This document shows positions 28,270 through 38,125 of a stretch of DNA of 64,000 bases, piece after piece (the stretch's first letter is position 1; every line of letters begins with the position of its first letter). The DNA lies in contig AP026970.1 in assembly GCA_027924025.1 (NCBI GenBank), positions 1,634,501-1,698,500 of the forward strand, given 5' to 3'. The translations under genes and the position numbers were made by a program. A model generated the notes under the pieces. The model was given only the letters and a program-made list of their open reading frames with translations, did not search any database and was not told where the DNA came from. The DNA comes from Comamonadaceae bacterium OS-4. Lineage in GTDB: Bacteria > Pseudomonadota > Gammaproteobacteria > Burkholderiales > Burkholderiaceae_C.

Positions 28270-30660
28270 ATGTCTGAACTTTTCAATGCGACCGACTTGG
28301 TCGTGCCTTTCGAGCGCTTGCGCATGACGGACGTCGAGTCCGTTGGCGGCAAAAACGCCAGTCTGGGGGAGATGATTTCCCAGCTTCCGCAAGGCGTCCG
28401 GGTCCCCACAGGCTTTGCGACGACGGCCCACGCATTCCGCCAGTTCCTGGCCCACGACGGCTTGGCCGACAAGATCAGCGCCAAGCTGAAAACACTCGAT
28501 ACCGAAGATGTCCGTGCATTGGCAGTGGTGGGGGCCGAAATCCGTTCCTTGGTCGAGGCTCAGCCTTTCCCTGCAGATTTAGAGCAGGCGATTCGCGAAG
28601 CCTTCGTGACGCTGTCTGCCGGCAATGACCAGGCCAGTTTTGCCGTGCGTTCGTCTGCGACAGCCGAAGACTTGCCCGACGCTTCTTTCGCCGGTCAGCA
28701 AGAGACTTTCCTGAATGTGGTGGGCATTGAAGACGTGCTCCACAAAATGAAAGAGGTGTTTGCCTCTTTGTACAACGACCGGGCGATCAGCTACCGCGTC
28801 CACAAGGGCTTTGCCCATGATGTCGTGGCTTTGAGTGCCGGCGTGCAGCGCATGGTGCGCTCAGACTTGGGCGCGGCCGGTGTGATGTTCACCATCGACA
28901 CGGAATCCGGTTTTGACCAAGTGGTGTTCATTACTTCCAGCTACGGTCTGGGGGAGACGGTGGTGCAGGGCGCTGTGAACCCTGACGAGTTCTATGTGCA
29001 CAAGCCCATGCTCAAAGCGGGTAACCGCGCTGTCATTCGCCGCAATTTGGGCTCCAAGCTTTTGCAAATGGTGTTCACCAGTGCCGAAGAGAAGGCAGCC
29101 GGCGGCAAGCTGGTCAAAACGACCGATGTGCCCACAGAACTGCGTAACCGCTATTCCCTGACCGATGCGGATGTGGAGCAATTGGCCCAATACGCCTTAG
29201 TGATTGAAGAGCATTACGGCCGTCCGATGGACATCGAATGGGGCAAAGACGGTATTGACGGCCAGTTGTACATCCTGCAGGCGCGCCCTGAAACCGTGAA
29301 AAGCCAGGCCGGCACAGCCGCGGAGTACCGCTACAAGCTCAAAGGCAAGGGCAATGTGGTGGCCGAAGGGCGTGCCATCGGCCAAAAAATCGGCACTGGG
29401 CCGGTGCGGATTGTTCACAACATCAGCGAGATGGACCGGGTGCAGGCGGGTGACGTGCTGGTGACCGACATGACAGACCCCAATTGGGAGCCGGTCATGA
29501 AGCGGGCCAGCGCGATTGTGACCAACCGGGGTGGCCGTACCTGCCACGCCGCCATCATTGCGCGCGAGTTGGGCATCCCTGCCGTGGTGGGTTGCGGCAA
29601 CGCCACCGACCTTCTCAAAGAGGGCATGCTGGTCACCGTGAGCTGTGCAGAGGGGGATACCGGCTTCATCTACGATGGGCTGCTGGAGACAGAAATCTCT
29701 GAAGTACAGCGCGGCGTGATGCCGGAGATTCCGGTGAAGATCATGATGAACGTGGGTAACCCCCAACTGGCTTTCGACTTTTGCCAGTTGCCTAACGAAG
29801 GCGTGGGCCTGGCGCGGTTGGAGTTCATCATCAACAACAACATCGGAGTGCACCCCAAGGCCATTCTGGACTACCCGAATGTGGATGCCGATCTGAAAAA
29901 GGCCGTGGAGTCGGTTGCACGTGGCCATGCATCACCCCGCGCGTTTTATGTAGACCGGGTGGCAGAAGGCGTGGCCACCATTGCAGCAGCGTTCTGGCCC
30001 AAGCCGGTGATCGTGCGATTGAGCGACTTCAAGAGCAATGAGTACCGCAAGCTGATTGGTGGCAGCCGCTACGAGCCTGAAGAAGAGAACCCGATGCTCG
30101 GCTTCCGTGGTGCTGCGCGTTATATCAGCACCGAGTTTGGCGAAGCCTTTGCCATGGAATGTGAAGCCCTCAAACGGGTTCGCAACGAAATGGGTCTCAC
30201 CAATGTGCAGGTGATGGTGCCTTTTGTTCGTACCTTGGGCCAAGCCAAGCGGGTCACCGAACTGTTGGGGCGCCACGGCTTGCGTCGGGGCGAGGCCGGT
30301 CTCAAGCTCATCATGATGTGCGAAATTCCGAGCAATGCCATTCTGGCGGACCAGTTCCTGGAGTACTTCGACGGCTTCTCCATCGGTTCCAACGATCTGA
30401 CTCAGCTTTCCTTGGGGCTGGATCGTGATTCCGGTCTTGAGTTGCTGGCGGCTGACTTCGATGAGCGCGATCCCGCCGTCAAGGCCCTCATCACGATGGC
30501 TATTGAGGCGTGCAAGCGTCAGGGCAAGTATGTCGGTATCTGCGGCCAAGGGCCGAGCGACCACCCTGACTTTGCCAAGTGGCTGGAGCAACAAGGGATT
30601 TCTTCCATCTCCCTGAACCCTGACTCGGTGATCGCCACCTGGCAGCAACTCGCGGTTTGA
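28270..30660 (+). CDS. ppsA: Phosphoenolpyruvate synthase
   Basis: Converts pyruvate, ATP and water to phosphoenolpyruvate, AMP and phosphate, the entry to gluconeogenesis. The 796-residue protein has the N-terminal ATP-grasp domain ([34 protein letters not shown]), the swivelling domain with catalytic His426 in [14 protein letters not shown], next to the Thr phosphorylated by PpsR, and a TIM-barrel PEP-binding domain ([36 protein letters not shown]). The stop overlaps the symporter start by one base. Confidence 0.97.
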   Translation: MSELFNATDLVVPFERLRMTDVESVGGKNASLGEMISQLPQGVRVPTGFATTAHAFRQFLAHDGLADKISAKLKTLDTEDVRALAVVGAEIRSLVEAQPFPADLEQAIREAFVTLSAGNDQASFAVRSSATAEDLPDASFAGQQETFLNVVGIEDVLHKMKEVFASLYNDRAISYRVHKGFAHDVVALSAGVQRMVRSDLGAAGVMFTIDTESGFDQVVFITSSYGLGETVVQGAVNPDEFYVHKPMLKAGNRAVIRRNLGSKLLQMVFTSAEEKAAGGKLVKTTDVPTELRNRYSLTDADVEQLAQYALVIEEHYGRPMDIEWGKDGIDGQLYILQARPETVKSQAGTAAEYRYKLKGKGNVVAEGRAIGQKIGTGPVRIVHNISEMDRVQAGDVLVTDMTDPNWEPVMKRASAIVTNRGGRTCHAAIIARELGIPAVVGCGNATDLLKEGMLVTVSCAEGDTGFIYDGLLETEISEVQRGVMPEIPVKIMMNVGNPQLAFDFCQLPNEGVGLARLEFIINNNIGVHPKAILDYPNVDADLKKAVESVARGHASPRAFYVDRVAEGVATIAAAFWPKPVIVRLSDFKSNEYRKLIGGSRYEPEEENPMLGFRGAARYISTEFGEAFAMECEALKRVRNEMGLTNVQVMVPFVRTLGQAKRVTELLGRHGLRRGEAGLKLIMMCEIPSNAILADQFLEYFDGFSIGSNDLTQLSLGLDRDSGLELLAADFDERDPAVKALITMAIEACKRQGKYVGICGQGPSDHPDFAKWLEQQGISSISLNPDSVIATWQQLAV

Positions 30661-32966
30661 TGCCCGACAAGACGACCCAGCGCAATTGGCACCTGCACGC
30701 AGTGCTGCTTGCGCTGTGGTTTGTCTTTTCATTCGGTATCGCTTTTTTCGCCCGGGACCTGAGCGGCACTTTTTTTTCGTGGCCGCTTGCATACTGGCTG
30801 ACTGCCCAAGGGGCATTGTTGGTATTTATTGCCATCGTGGTGATCTTTGCCTTGGTGGCCAACCGGCGATCGCCCGAAGTCTTCCAGTTCGACGCTGTTG
30901 AATATGGTACCTACACCGCTTCGTTGCGCAGGCGGTTCTTCGGGTTTGTGGTCGGTTTGTTGTTGTTTTTGGTGGCTTTGGGCGTCGCAGAGCAGTGCGG
31001 CTTGCCCAAGGCCTGGGTTGCCGGCATTTTTCTGTCCGTCACCTTGGTGCTTTATGCGGTGATTGGTGTGTTTGCGCGTACCGCCGACGCGAACGAGTAC
31101 TACGTGGCCGGGCGCCGCATCCCCGGCGTCTACAACGGCATGGCGACCGCGGCAGATTGGATGAGTGCTGCCTCCTTCATCAGCTTGGCGGGTGGTTTGT
31201 ATACCCAGGGTTTCAGTGGTTCCGGGAGTCAGCCCGGCGGCCTCGCTTATGTGCTGGGGTGGACCGGTGGCTTTTGTCTGGTCGCATTGCTGGTAGCGCC
31301 CTATTTGCGCAGCATGAATTTGTATACCGTTCCGGACTATTTCCGGGTGCGGTTTGGAGGGCATTGGCCCCGCCGGATTGCCGCCTGGTCTGCCGTGCTG
31401 TGCTCTTTTACCTATGTGGTGGCTCAGCTGTACGGTGTGGGCTTGATTACCTCCCGCCTGACAGGCGTGCATTTTGAAATCGGGATCCTGCTGGCCTTGG
31501 GCGGTGTACTCGTGTGTTCCTTTTTGGGAGGCATGCGCGCGGTGACCTGGACGCAGGTCACGCAGTATGTGGTGGTCATACTGGCTTTTCTGATTCCGGT
31601 GTCGTGGCTCTCGTACCAACAGACCGGCAATCCTTTGGCGCCACTGGCTTACGGGCAGCAACTGGGAAAAATTACCCAGATGGAGCAAGCCTTTGCGGTG
31701 TCTCCCCAGGAGCAGGAAGTTATCGCTATCTACGCGCGGCGTGCAGAGGAGTTCAAGCGCAAGTTGGTAGATGTAGAGTCGTCGCTTGCGATTGAGCGCG
31801 AGGAATTGCGCCGACGCTTGCGCATCCTCGGGGACAGCAAGGCGCAGGATTCACAAGTCCAGGCGACGCGCAAGGCCCTGGCGTCACTTCCCAAAGATGC
31901 GAATGCAGCCCGTGAGCAATGGACCAAAAGCTGGCTTGAAAATACCGAAAAAGCCAAAGCTCTGGGTGGCATGGCGCCGCAGACGCGGCCCTTTGCGGGG
32001 GACCCAGAGGGTTCTGCGTCGGAGCAGGCGGAGTTTTCGACCTCCCGCGCCAACTTTCTGGCGTTGATGTTTTGTTTGATGGTGGGCACCGCTGGTTTGC
32101 CTCATCTATTGACCCGTTACTACACCACTCCGGGGGTTGCGCAAGCCAGGCGCTCCGTAGCATGGTCTCTCATCTTTATTACCTTGTTGTATCTGTCTGC
32201 ACCTGCTTTGGCCGTTTTGGTGAAGTACGAGGTGATGGCCAATCTGGTGGGGCAGCCGTTTGATGCGCTTCCTGCCTGGATGCTGCAGTGGTCGCGTGAT
32301 CCCAACTTGCTGTCGTTCAGTGATGTGAATGCCGATGGCATTTTGCAATTTGCCGAGTTGCGGGTCGGCGCGGATCTGGTGATGTTGGCGTCTCCGGACA
32401 TTGGTGGTTTGCCGTATGTGGTGTCCGTGTTGGTGGCAGCCGGTGGCCTGGCGGCGGCGCTCTCTACCGCTGACGGCTTGCTGCTCACCATTGGCAACGC
32501 GCTGGCCCACGATGTTTATTTTGAAGGCAACAGCAACAAGGCCGAAGCTATGCGCCGGGTGATGCTGTCCAAGTTCGCATTGTTGGTGGTGGCGTTGATG
32601 GCTGCCTATGCCGCTGCGCAGCGACCTGCGGGAATTTTGTATCTGGTGTCAGCCTCGTTTTCTTTGGCAGGCGCTGCTTTCGTGCCGGCCATGGTGCTGG
32701 GTATTTTCTGGAAGCGCATGACCCGGGCAGGCGCGGTCGCGGGCATGTTGGCAGGCTTGGGAACCACGGTGGGTTACATGGTGCTGAACTTTCCGATGTT
32801 GCGACAGTGGTTTGGTTTTTCGGAAGAGCATTTGTGGTTTGGAATACAGCCCGTCTCTGCCGGTGTTTTCGGGGTGCCGGTGGGGCTGCTGATGGCCATT
32901 GTGGTCAGCTTGTTGACATCGCCCGACTCTGCCGAAGATCACAATTTGTCACCCCCATTGGGTTAG
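30660..32966 (+). CDS. DUF4212 - sodium/solute symporter fusion (VC_2705-like)
   Basis: A 768-residue membrane protein. Residues about 8-85 match DUF4212, normally a separate small subunit (LLALWFVFSFGIAFFARDL); from about 115 follows an SSS-family permease (EYYVAGRRIPGVYNGMATAA, VPDYFRVRFGG, LPHLLTRYYTTP, GGLAAALSTADGLLL). A polar, partly coiled-coil insert fills about residues 340-460. Residues 555-566 (DVNADGILQFAE) fit an EF-hand calcium loop. Relatives carry acetate or other small carboxylates. It begins with an ATG overlapping the ppsA stop, so gluconeogenesis and organic-acid uptake are coupled. Confidence 0.88.
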   Translation: MPDKTTQRNWHLHAVLLALWFVFSFGIAFFARDLSGTFFSWPLAYWLTAQGALLVFIAIVVIFALVANRRSPEVFQFDAVEYGTYTASLRRRFFGFVVGLLLFLVALGVAEQCGLPKAWVAGIFLSVTLVLYAVIGVFARTADANEYYVAGRRIPGVYNGMATAADWMSAASFISLAGGLYTQGFSGSGSQPGGLAYVLGWTGGFCLVALLVAPYLRSMNLYTVPDYFRVRFGGHWPRRIAAWSAVLCSFTYVVAQLYGVGLITSRLTGVHFEIGILLALGGVLVCSFLGGMRAVTWTQVTQYVVVILAFLIPVSWLSYQQTGNPLAPLAYGQQLGKITQMEQAFAVSPQEQEVIAIYARRAEEFKRKLVDVESSLAIEREELRRRLRILGDSKAQDSQVQATRKALASLPKDANAAREQWTKSWLENTEKAKALGGMAPQTRPFAGDPEGSASEQAEFSTSRANFLALMFCLMVGTAGLPHLLTRYYTTPGVAQARRSVAWSLIFITLLYLSAPALAVLVKYEVMANLVGQPFDALPAWMLQWSRDPNLLSFSDVNADGILQFAELRVGADLVMLASPDIGGLPYVVSVLVAAGGLAAALSTADGLLLTIGNALAHDVYFEGNSNKAEAMRRVMLSKFALLVVALMAAYAAAQRPAGILYLVSASFSLAGAAFVPAMVLGIFWKRMTRAGAVAGMLAGLGTTVGYMVLNFPMLRQWFGFSEEHLWFGIQPVSAGVFGVPVGLLMAIVVSLLTSPDSAEDHNLSPPLG

Positions 32967-32974
32967 GCTATAAT
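32946..32974 (+). promoter_or_regulatory. Promoter of the rpsF operon
   Basis: TTGTCA at 32946-32951, 17 bases, TATAAT at 32969-32974. The -35 lies within the last codons of the symporter gene. Confidence 0.8.
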
Positions 32975-33027
32975 CATGGGCTTCGCCTTGCTGCACCCTG
33001 TCTAGACGCCGGGGGCAGCTTTTATAG

Positions 33028-33062
33028 CCGGTACGAGAGTGCCGGAAAACCCAGATGCTGGG
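33028..33062 (+). promoter_or_regulatory. Structured rpsF leader, possible S6:S18 control element
   Basis: Two adjacent hairpins, CCGGTAC-GAGA-GTGCCGG (33028-33045) and CCCAG-ATG-CTGGG (33050-33062), precede the rpsF ribosome-binding site. A leader recognised by the S6:S18 complex is known from several phyla; whether this is one is inference. Confidence 0.45.
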
Positions 33063-33081
33063 AAATCCTCAAGGAGTATCA

Positions 33082-33447
33082 ATGCGTCATTACGAAATCA
33101 TCCTCATGATCCACCCGGATCAGAGCGAGCAAGTTCCTGCAATGCTGGAGCGTTACAAGGGCATGATCACCGCTGGCGGTGGCAAGGTGCACCGTGTTGA
33201 AGATTGGGGCCGTCGTCAGATGGTTTACCTGATCAACAAGCTGGCCAAGGCTCACTACCTGTGCGTCAACATCGAAGCTGACCAAGCTGTGATGTCTGAA
33301 CTCGAACACGCGTTCAAGTTCAACGACGCTGTGTTGCGTCACCTGACAGTGTCCAAGAAGAAAGCCGAAACCGGTCCTTCTTCCATGATGAAGACTGTCG
33401 AGCGCGAAGACGCACGCAAGGCCCAGCAGGCCGAGTACCAAGCCTAA
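33082..33447 (+). CDS. rpsF: 30S ribosomal protein S6
   Basis: A 121-residue small-subunit protein that binds 16S rRNA with S18. It begins [19 protein letters not shown] and has [13 protein letters not shown], the S6 signature, with a charged C-terminal tail ([16 protein letters not shown]). AAGGAG stands 5 bases before the ATG at 33082. First gene of rpsF-priB-rpsR-rplI. Confidence 0.96.
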   Translation: MRHYEIILMIHPDQSEQVPAMLERYKGMITAGGGKVHRVEDWGRRQMVYLINKLAKAHYLCVNIEADQAVMSELEHAFKFNDAVLRHLTVSKKKAETGPSSMMKTVEREDARKAQQAEYQA

Positions 33448-33480
33448 TTGAACGGGTTAACGGACCTTTCCCGTTAAGGA

Positions 33481-33774
33481 GTGCAAGCGAATTCATTGGT
33501 TCTAGGTGCTTGTATCGCAGAGGTAGAAACCATGCGCTACACACCGGCAGGCTTACCAGCCTTGAATCTGCGGCTCGAACATGAGTCAGTCGTTCAGGAA
33601 GCCGGTAGCAGCAGAACCGTGAAGGTGGTAGTCAAGGCGGTGGCCTTCGGAACTCTGGCAGAGCGGCTTGCCAAGCAAGCCATAGGCAGTGTCTGGAACT
33701 TCACCGGTTTTTTGGCTAATGCACGACAGGGAAAGTCAGTCGTTTTCCATATTCAAGAATTTTTGCAAGATTAA
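33481..33774 (+). CDS. priB: Primosomal replication protein N (PriB)
   Basis: A 97-residue single-stranded-DNA-binding OB-fold protein of the replication restart primosome. Seen: LRYTPAG-type segment as MRYTPAGLPALNLRLEHES and GSVWNFTGFLANARQGKSVVF. The annotated GTG at 33481 directly abuts the AAGGA sequence, which is too close for normal initiation; a TTG at 33496 (giving VLGACIAEVE) is an alternative. The position between rpsF and rpsR is universal for PriB. Confidence 0.9.
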   Translation: MQANSLVLGACIAEVETMRYTPAGLPALNLRLEHESVVQEAGSSRTVKVVVKAVAFGTLAERLAKQAIGSVWNFTGFLANARQGKSVVFHIQEFLQD

Positions 33775-33791
33775 TTTTTTAGGAGTCCATC

Positions 33792-34073
33792 ATGCCCGGA
33801 CCAAAACGTTTCAACAAAGACAAGCGCCCCAAGCGCAATACCCAATCGCTGCTGTTCAAGCGCAAGCGTTTCTGCCGCTTCACCGTGACCGGTGTGGAAG
33901 AAATCGACTACAAAGATATCGACACTTTGCGTGATTTCATTGCTGAAAACGGCAAGATTATCCCCGCACGCCTGACCGGCACCCGCGCTATTTTCCAGCG
34001 CCAACTGAACACCGCTATCAAGCGCGCTCGCTTCTTGGCGATGTTGCCTTACAGCGACCAGCACAAGATCTAA
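33792..34073 (+). CDS. rpsR: 30S ribosomal protein S18
   Basis: A 93-residue protein, S6's partner on the 30S platform. Core residues [20 protein letters not shown] and [20 protein letters not shown] are diagnostic. AGGAG precedes the ATG. It lies between priB and rplI. Confidence 0.96.
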   Translation: MPGPKRFNKDKRPKRNTQSLLFKRKRFCRFTVTGVEEIDYKDIDTLRDFIAENGKIIPARLTGTRAIFQRQLNTAIKRARFLAMLPYSDQHKI

Positions 34074-34085
34074 GGAGTCCCGACC

Positions 34086-34538
34086 ATGCAAATCATTCTG
34101 CTCGACAAGGTCGTGAACCTCGGCAACCTCGGCGAAATCGTCAAGGTCAAAGACGGCTACGCACGCAACTTCCTGATCCCCTCCGGCCGTGCACGCCGTG
34201 CTACTGAATCTGCCAAGGCAGAGTTCGAAGCCAAGCGCGCCGAACTGGAAAAAGCAGCTGCAGCCAAGTTGGCTGAATGCCAGGCTTTGGGCGAAAAGCT
34301 CGGTGGTACAACTATCAAGTTGACCCAAAAGGCTGGCGTGGACGGCCGTTTGTTCGGTTCCGTCACCAACTATGACATCGCTGAAGAATTGGTGAAAACC
34401 GGTTACAAGGTAGCTAAGTCTCAAGTGCGCATGCCTAACGGTCCTATCAAGGTCGTGAGCGACAGCACAGTGAGCGTGGCTCTGCACACTGACGTGGTGG
34501 TGGATATCACCGTGTCCGTGTACGGCGAAACTGCTTAA
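34086..34538 (+). CDS. rplI: 50S ribosomal protein L9
   Basis: A 150-residue two-domain protein at the base of the L1 stalk. The N-domain [19 protein letters not shown] and [13 protein letters not shown] are typical, joined by a long charged helix ([20 protein letters not shown]) to the C-domain ([17 protein letters not shown]). Last gene of the operon; a strong terminator follows. Confidence 0.97.
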   Translation: MQIILLDKVVNLGNLGEIVKVKDGYARNFLIPSGRARRATESAKAEFEAKRAELEKAAAAKLAECQALGEKLGGTTIKLTQKAGVDGRLFGSVTNYDIAEELVKTGYKVAKSQVRMPNGPIKVVSDSTVSVALHTDVVVDITVSVYGETA

Positions 34539-34579
34539 TCCGCATTGTCCGTGCAGCCTGCTTGCAGGCTGAACACCTA

Positions 34580-34616
34580 CAAAAGCCGCCAGGGTCCGCC
34601 CTTGCGGCTTTTGTAT
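34580..34616 (+). terminator. Terminator of the rpsF-rplI operon
   Basis: A 10-bp stem CAAAAGCCGC/GCGGCTTTTG with a 14-base loop and a T-rich 3' arm. A smaller hairpin (34553-34571, CAGCCTG/CAGGCTG) precedes it. Confidence 0.85.
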
Positions 34617-34729
34617 TTGGGGACCGGGTTTATCCCTTGGTTTACACAGTTTTTCCACAACTTGCCCCCAGCTTCTCACTCGACGCGGTGCGCGGTGCGC
34701 CTTAGGATGAAGAGCTCATAGGAAACCAC

Positions 34730-36133
34730 ATGTCTGCAGTACCGTTCGCTACCGAAGGATTTGATTCCGACCGCCAGATTGCCCAGCTCAGGGTGCCCCC
34801 GCATTCGATTGAGGGGGAGTCCAGCGTCATCGGTGGCCTGCTTCTTGATAACGAGGCCTGGGACCGGGTGAGTGACATCCTGATGGATGCAGACTTTTAC
34901 CGCCACGAGCACCGTCTGATCTACGCGTCTATCGGTGTGTTGATCAACGGCAATAAGCCGGCTGACGTCATTACCGTTTTTGAGCATCTGCAGAACCAGG
35001 GCAAGGCAGAGGAGGTGGGGGGGCTCACCTATCTGAATTCGCTGGCCCAGTACGTGCCGAGTGCGAGCAACATCCGCCGCTACGCAGAGATCGTGCGCGA
35101 TCGTTCGATCTTGCGCAAACTGGTCAGCGCCAGTGATGAGATTGCGACCAATGCGTTCAACCCCAAAGGGCGGCCGGTCTCTGAAATCGTTGACGAATCC
35201 GAGCAGAAAATCTTCAACATCGGCGAAGCCGGCAAGCGCAACAAGCAGGGCTTCCAGTCCATGGACAGCCTGGTCGTCAACCTGCTGGATCGCGTGCAGG
35301 AGATGGCGGACAACCCGAATGACGTGACCGGCGTGCCCACGGGCTTCATCGACTTTGACCGCATGACAGCCGGCCTGCAGGCGGGCGATCTGATCGTGTT
35401 GGCGGCGCGTCCCTCCATGGGTAAAACCGCCTTGGCCATCAATATTGCCGAGCACGTCGCCTTGAATGAAGGTTTGCCGGTGGCTATCTTCTCGATGGAA
35501 ATGGGTGCCGCCCAATTGGCGGTGCGTATCGTCGGCTCCATCGGTCGCGTGGACCAAGGGCATTTGCGTACCGGTAAGCTGACCGATGAAGAGTGGCCCC
35601 GTTTGTCGGAAGCGATCGAGAAGCTGCGGACCATTTCCTTGCACATCGACGAAAGCGCGGGCTTGAACTCCAGCGAAGTGCGTGCGAATGCCCGTCGCTT
35701 GGCGCGCCAGTGCGGGCAGCTCGGCCTGATCGTGGTGGACTATTTGCAGCTGATGAGCGGTAGCGGCGGCGATGGTGAAAACCGCGCGACTGAGCTGGGT
35801 GAAATTTCCCGGGGCTTGAAAATGCTGGCCCGTGAGCTCAAGTGCCCTGTGATTGCACTTTCTCAGCTCAACCGTTCGGTGGAGCAGCGGCCTGACAAGC
35901 GCCCGATGATGAGTGACTTGCGCGAATCTGGCGCTATCGAGCAGGATGCGGACATCATCATGTTTATTTACCGCGACGAGTACTACACCAAGGACCAATG
36001 CAAGGAGCCGGGTGTGGCGGAAGTCATCATTGCCAAGCAGCGTAACGGCCCGACAGGCACCGTCAAGCTCGCCTTCATGAACCGCTTTACCAAGTTCGAA
36101 AACTTGGCCCACAGCGGTGGTGACGATTACTGA
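34730..36133 (+). CDS. dnaB: Replicative DNA helicase DnaB
   Basis: The hexameric 5'-3' helicase of the replication fork, 467 residues. The N-terminal domain starts with RVPPHSIEGESSVIGGLLLD; the RecA-like domain has Walker A ARPSMGKTALA near residues 225-235, Walker B LIVVDYLQLM, and SQLNRSVEQRPDKRP. The length is normal, without intein. It is separated from the rpsF operon by a terminator and from the convergent PhoH-like gene by another. Confidence 0.97.
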   Translation: MSAVPFATEGFDSDRQIAQLRVPPHSIEGESSVIGGLLLDNEAWDRVSDILMDADFYRHEHRLIYASIGVLINGNKPADVITVFEHLQNQGKAEEVGGLTYLNSLAQYVPSASNIRRYAEIVRDRSILRKLVSASDEIATNAFNPKGRPVSEIVDESEQKIFNIGEAGKRNKQGFQSMDSLVVNLLDRVQEMADNPNDVTGVPTGFIDFDRMTAGLQAGDLIVLAARPSMGKTALAINIAEHVALNEGLPVAIFSMEMGAAQLAVRIVGSIGRVDQGHLRTGKLTDEEWPRLSEAIEKLRTISLHIDESAGLNSSEVRANARRLARQCGQLGLIVVDYLQLMSGSGGDGENRATELGEISRGLKMLARELKCPVIALSQLNRSVEQRPDKRPMMSDLRESGAIEQDADIIMFIYRDEYYTKDQCKEPGVAEVIIAKQRNGPTGTVKLAFMNRFTKFENLAHSGGDDY

Positions 36134-36151
36134 GCGTTCGCGATAGGCATA

Positions 36152-36190
36152 AAAAAGGGCTGGAAGCCATATCGGCTTCCAGCCCTTTTT
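36152..36190. terminator. Bidirectional terminator between dnaB and phoH-like gene
   Basis: A long stem (36152-36168 with 36174-36190) built on AAGGGCTGGAAGCC and its complement, with A- and T-runs on both sides. One arm belongs to a dispersed-repeat copy. Confidence 0.92.
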
Positions 36191-36223
36191 ACATCTGCGC
36201 GAGTAGCTATTATTTTTATAGCA
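36174..36223 (-). repeat. Dispersed palindromic repeat, copy 4 (full length)
   Basis: On the minus strand TGCTATAAAAATAATAGCTA followed by CTCGCGCA, a spacer and AAGGGCTGGAAGCC. It carries the stop codon of the PhoH-like gene and one arm of the terminator. Confidence 0.8.
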
Positions 36224-37949
36224 CTTCGCTGGCGAAGTCGGCGAGACGGGAACGCTCACCGCGCGCCAGGGTGATATGTCCGCCGTGCGGCCAGCCCTTG
36301 AACTTGTCGACTGCAAACGTGAGGCCTGAGGAACCTTCGGTCAGGTAAGGCGTGTCGATCTGCGCAAGGTTACCCATACAGATGATTTTGGTGCCAGGCC
36401 CCGCGCGGGTGATCAGCGTTTTCATTTGCTTGGGCGTCAAGTTTTGAGCCTCGTCGATGATCACGTACTTGTTCAGGAACGTGCGGCCCCGCATGAAGTT
36501 CATGCTCTTGATCTTCACACGGCTACGGATCAGCTCGTTGGTCGCCGCGCGGCCCCATTCGCCGGCATTGGTATCAGTCTTACCCAGCACTTCGAGGTTG
36601 TCATCCAAGGCGCCCATCCAGGGGCCCATCTTTTCTTCCTCGGTGCCTGGCAGAAAGCCGATGTCTTCGCCCACGCTCACCGTGGCGCGGGTCACAATGA
36701 TCTCGGTATACCGGCGATCGTCCAGCACCTGCGTCAAGCCTGCTGCCAGTGCCATCAGTGTTTTGCCGGTACCGGCCGTGCCGGTCAGGGTCACAAAGTC
36801 CACTTCAGGATCGGTCAACAGGTTCATCGCGAAGTTTTGCTCGCGATTGCGGGTGGTCACTCCCCAGACCGCATTTTTCAGGTGGTTGAAGTCTTTGAGT
36901 GTCTTCAGTACCGCGGTTGTTCCACGGATCTCTGTCACACGGGCGTAAAGGCTGGGCTCGCCAGGGGACTCGAAATACACAAACTGGTTGATCAGCATGC
37001 TGGGCACAGACGGGCCGTCCACTTTGTAGAAGGTGTGTGGGCCTTGCTGCCAGCTTTCCACGCTCTGGCCATGGGTGGCCCAAAAGTCAGAGGGCAGGGC
37101 GAGCGAGCCGGAATACAGCAAGTCGCCGTCTTCCAGGGTTTTGTCGTTCTGGTAGTCGTCAGTGGCCAAGCCCAAAGCGCGCGCCTTGACGCGCATGTTG
37201 ATGTCTTTGGAGACCAACACCACTTCGCGGGGGGCGTAGTGCTGGCGTAGTGCTTCCACCACACCCAGAATCTGGTTGTCTGCCTTGCCTTGTGGCAGGC
37301 TGGTGGGCAGGGTGTAGTTCAGGGGCTGCGTTTGAAACATCAGCTTGCCGTTGGCATCTTTGTGCCCGGTGCTGTCGAGCAAGAAGCCGGCGGTGATGTC
37401 TGCGCCCGGTGCGCCGGCCAGTGTGTCCAGTGTGCGGCTGGTCTGGCGGGCATTGCGGGCGACCTCTGTCATCCCCTTCTTATGGCCGTCGAGCTCTTCG
37501 AGCACGATCATGGGCAGGTAGATGTCGTGTTCTTCGAACCGGAACAAGCACATCGGGTCGTGCAACAACACATTGGTGTCCAGCACAAACAGTTTTTTCG
37601 GACCGCTGGTTTTGGCGCGTTTGCTGCGTTTGGTATCCGGGGCAGCGGTAGTCACAGCCGCAGCCGCAGCCGCAGCCACGGGTGCTGCGACTGGTGTGGG
37701 CTTGGCGCTGGGTGCTGGCAGGTTCACGCCAGTAGGGGCCGAAACCGGGCTATGGGTCAAGGCGGCAGATTGGGTGGAGCGTTTGGGTTCCCGCTCAGCA
37801 CTGCGTTTGACCGCGACGGCACTTACAGGTTCGGTGATAACTTCTGTCGGGGCCTTGCGGGCTGCGCGGGGTTTGGCACGCGCGGGAGCCTCAAAGTCTT
37901 TGGCGGTCAATCGATCAGCACGCTTGGACGGGGCAGTGGGCAGTGGCAT
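36216..37949 (-). CDS. PIN domain - PhoH-like ATPase fusion
   Basis: A 577-residue protein of the PhoH2/YlaK group, thought to combine an RNA-cleaving PIN domain with an RNA helicase-like ATPase. About residues 1-115 are Ala-, Pro- and Lys-rich and probably disordered. The PIN domain follows (KKLFVLDTNVLLHDPMCLF, with acidic residues DTN and the later VLVSKDINMR), and the PhoH ATPase begins near 370 with Walker A TGTAGTGKTLMA near 388 and Walker B YVIIDEAQNLTPKQMK. The last codons and stop lie in a repeat copy. The cellular RNA substrate is unknown. Confidence 0.9.
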   Translation of the reverse strand: MPLPTAPSKRADRLTAKDFEAPARAKPRAARKAPTEVITEPVSAVAVKRSAEREPKRSTQSAALTHSPVSAPTGVNLPAPSAKPTPVAAPVAAAAAAAVTTAAPDTKRSKRAKTSGPKKLFVLDTNVLLHDPMCLFRFEEHDIYLPMIVLEELDGHKKGMTEVARNARQTSRTLDTLAGAPGADITAGFLLDSTGHKDANGKLMFQTQPLNYTLPTSLPQGKADNQILGVVEALRQHYAPREVVLVSKDINMRVKARALGLATDDYQNDKTLEDGDLLYSGSLALPSDFWATHGQSVESWQQGPHTFYKVDGPSVPSMLINQFVYFESPGEPSLYARVTEIRGTTAVLKTLKDFNHLKNAVWGVTTRNREQNFAMNLLTDPEVDFVTLTGTAGTGKTLMALAAGLTQVLDDRRYTEIIVTRATVSVGEDIGFLPGTEEEKMGPWMGALDDNLEVLGKTDTNAGEWGRAATNELIRSRVKIKSMNFMRGRTFLNKYVIIDEAQNLTPKQMKTLITRAGPGTKIICMGNLAQIDTPYLTEGSSGLTFAVDKFKGWPHGGHITLARGERSRLADFASEVL

Positions 37950-38000
37950 GGAGTGGATTCGCAGAAGTTGAGAGTGAAAAAACTATGCCGAAAAAGCGAA

Positions 38001-38029
38001 AAAGCCGCCTTGAGCCAAGGCGGCTTTTT
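38001..38029 (-). terminator. Terminator of bcp
   Basis: Stem AAAGCCGCCTT/AAGGCGGCTTT with a 5-base loop; on the minus strand it ends in a T-run beyond the bcp stop and separates bcp from the PhoH-like gene's start. Confidence 0.85.
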
Positions 38030-38125
38030 GTGTGATCGCGGTTGCAAGCTTCAACGGCATGCGAACCATTATGCATGAGCCCCGTGACGCCAATCGGCAA
38101 CGGGTGCATCAAAACAACAAGGAGA

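Noticed and set aside
34676-36316. A 546-codon open frame on the minus strand
   Set aside because: It is antisense to dnaB; its product is His/Gln/Arg-rich with no recognisable domain. High-GC coding DNA commonly leaves such shadows.
37655-37685. Short tandem GCAGCC units that might suggest a repeat array or CRISPR
   Set aside because: They encode an Ala-rich linker in the PhoH-like protein; no spacers or regular 24-40 base repeats exist anywhere in the window.
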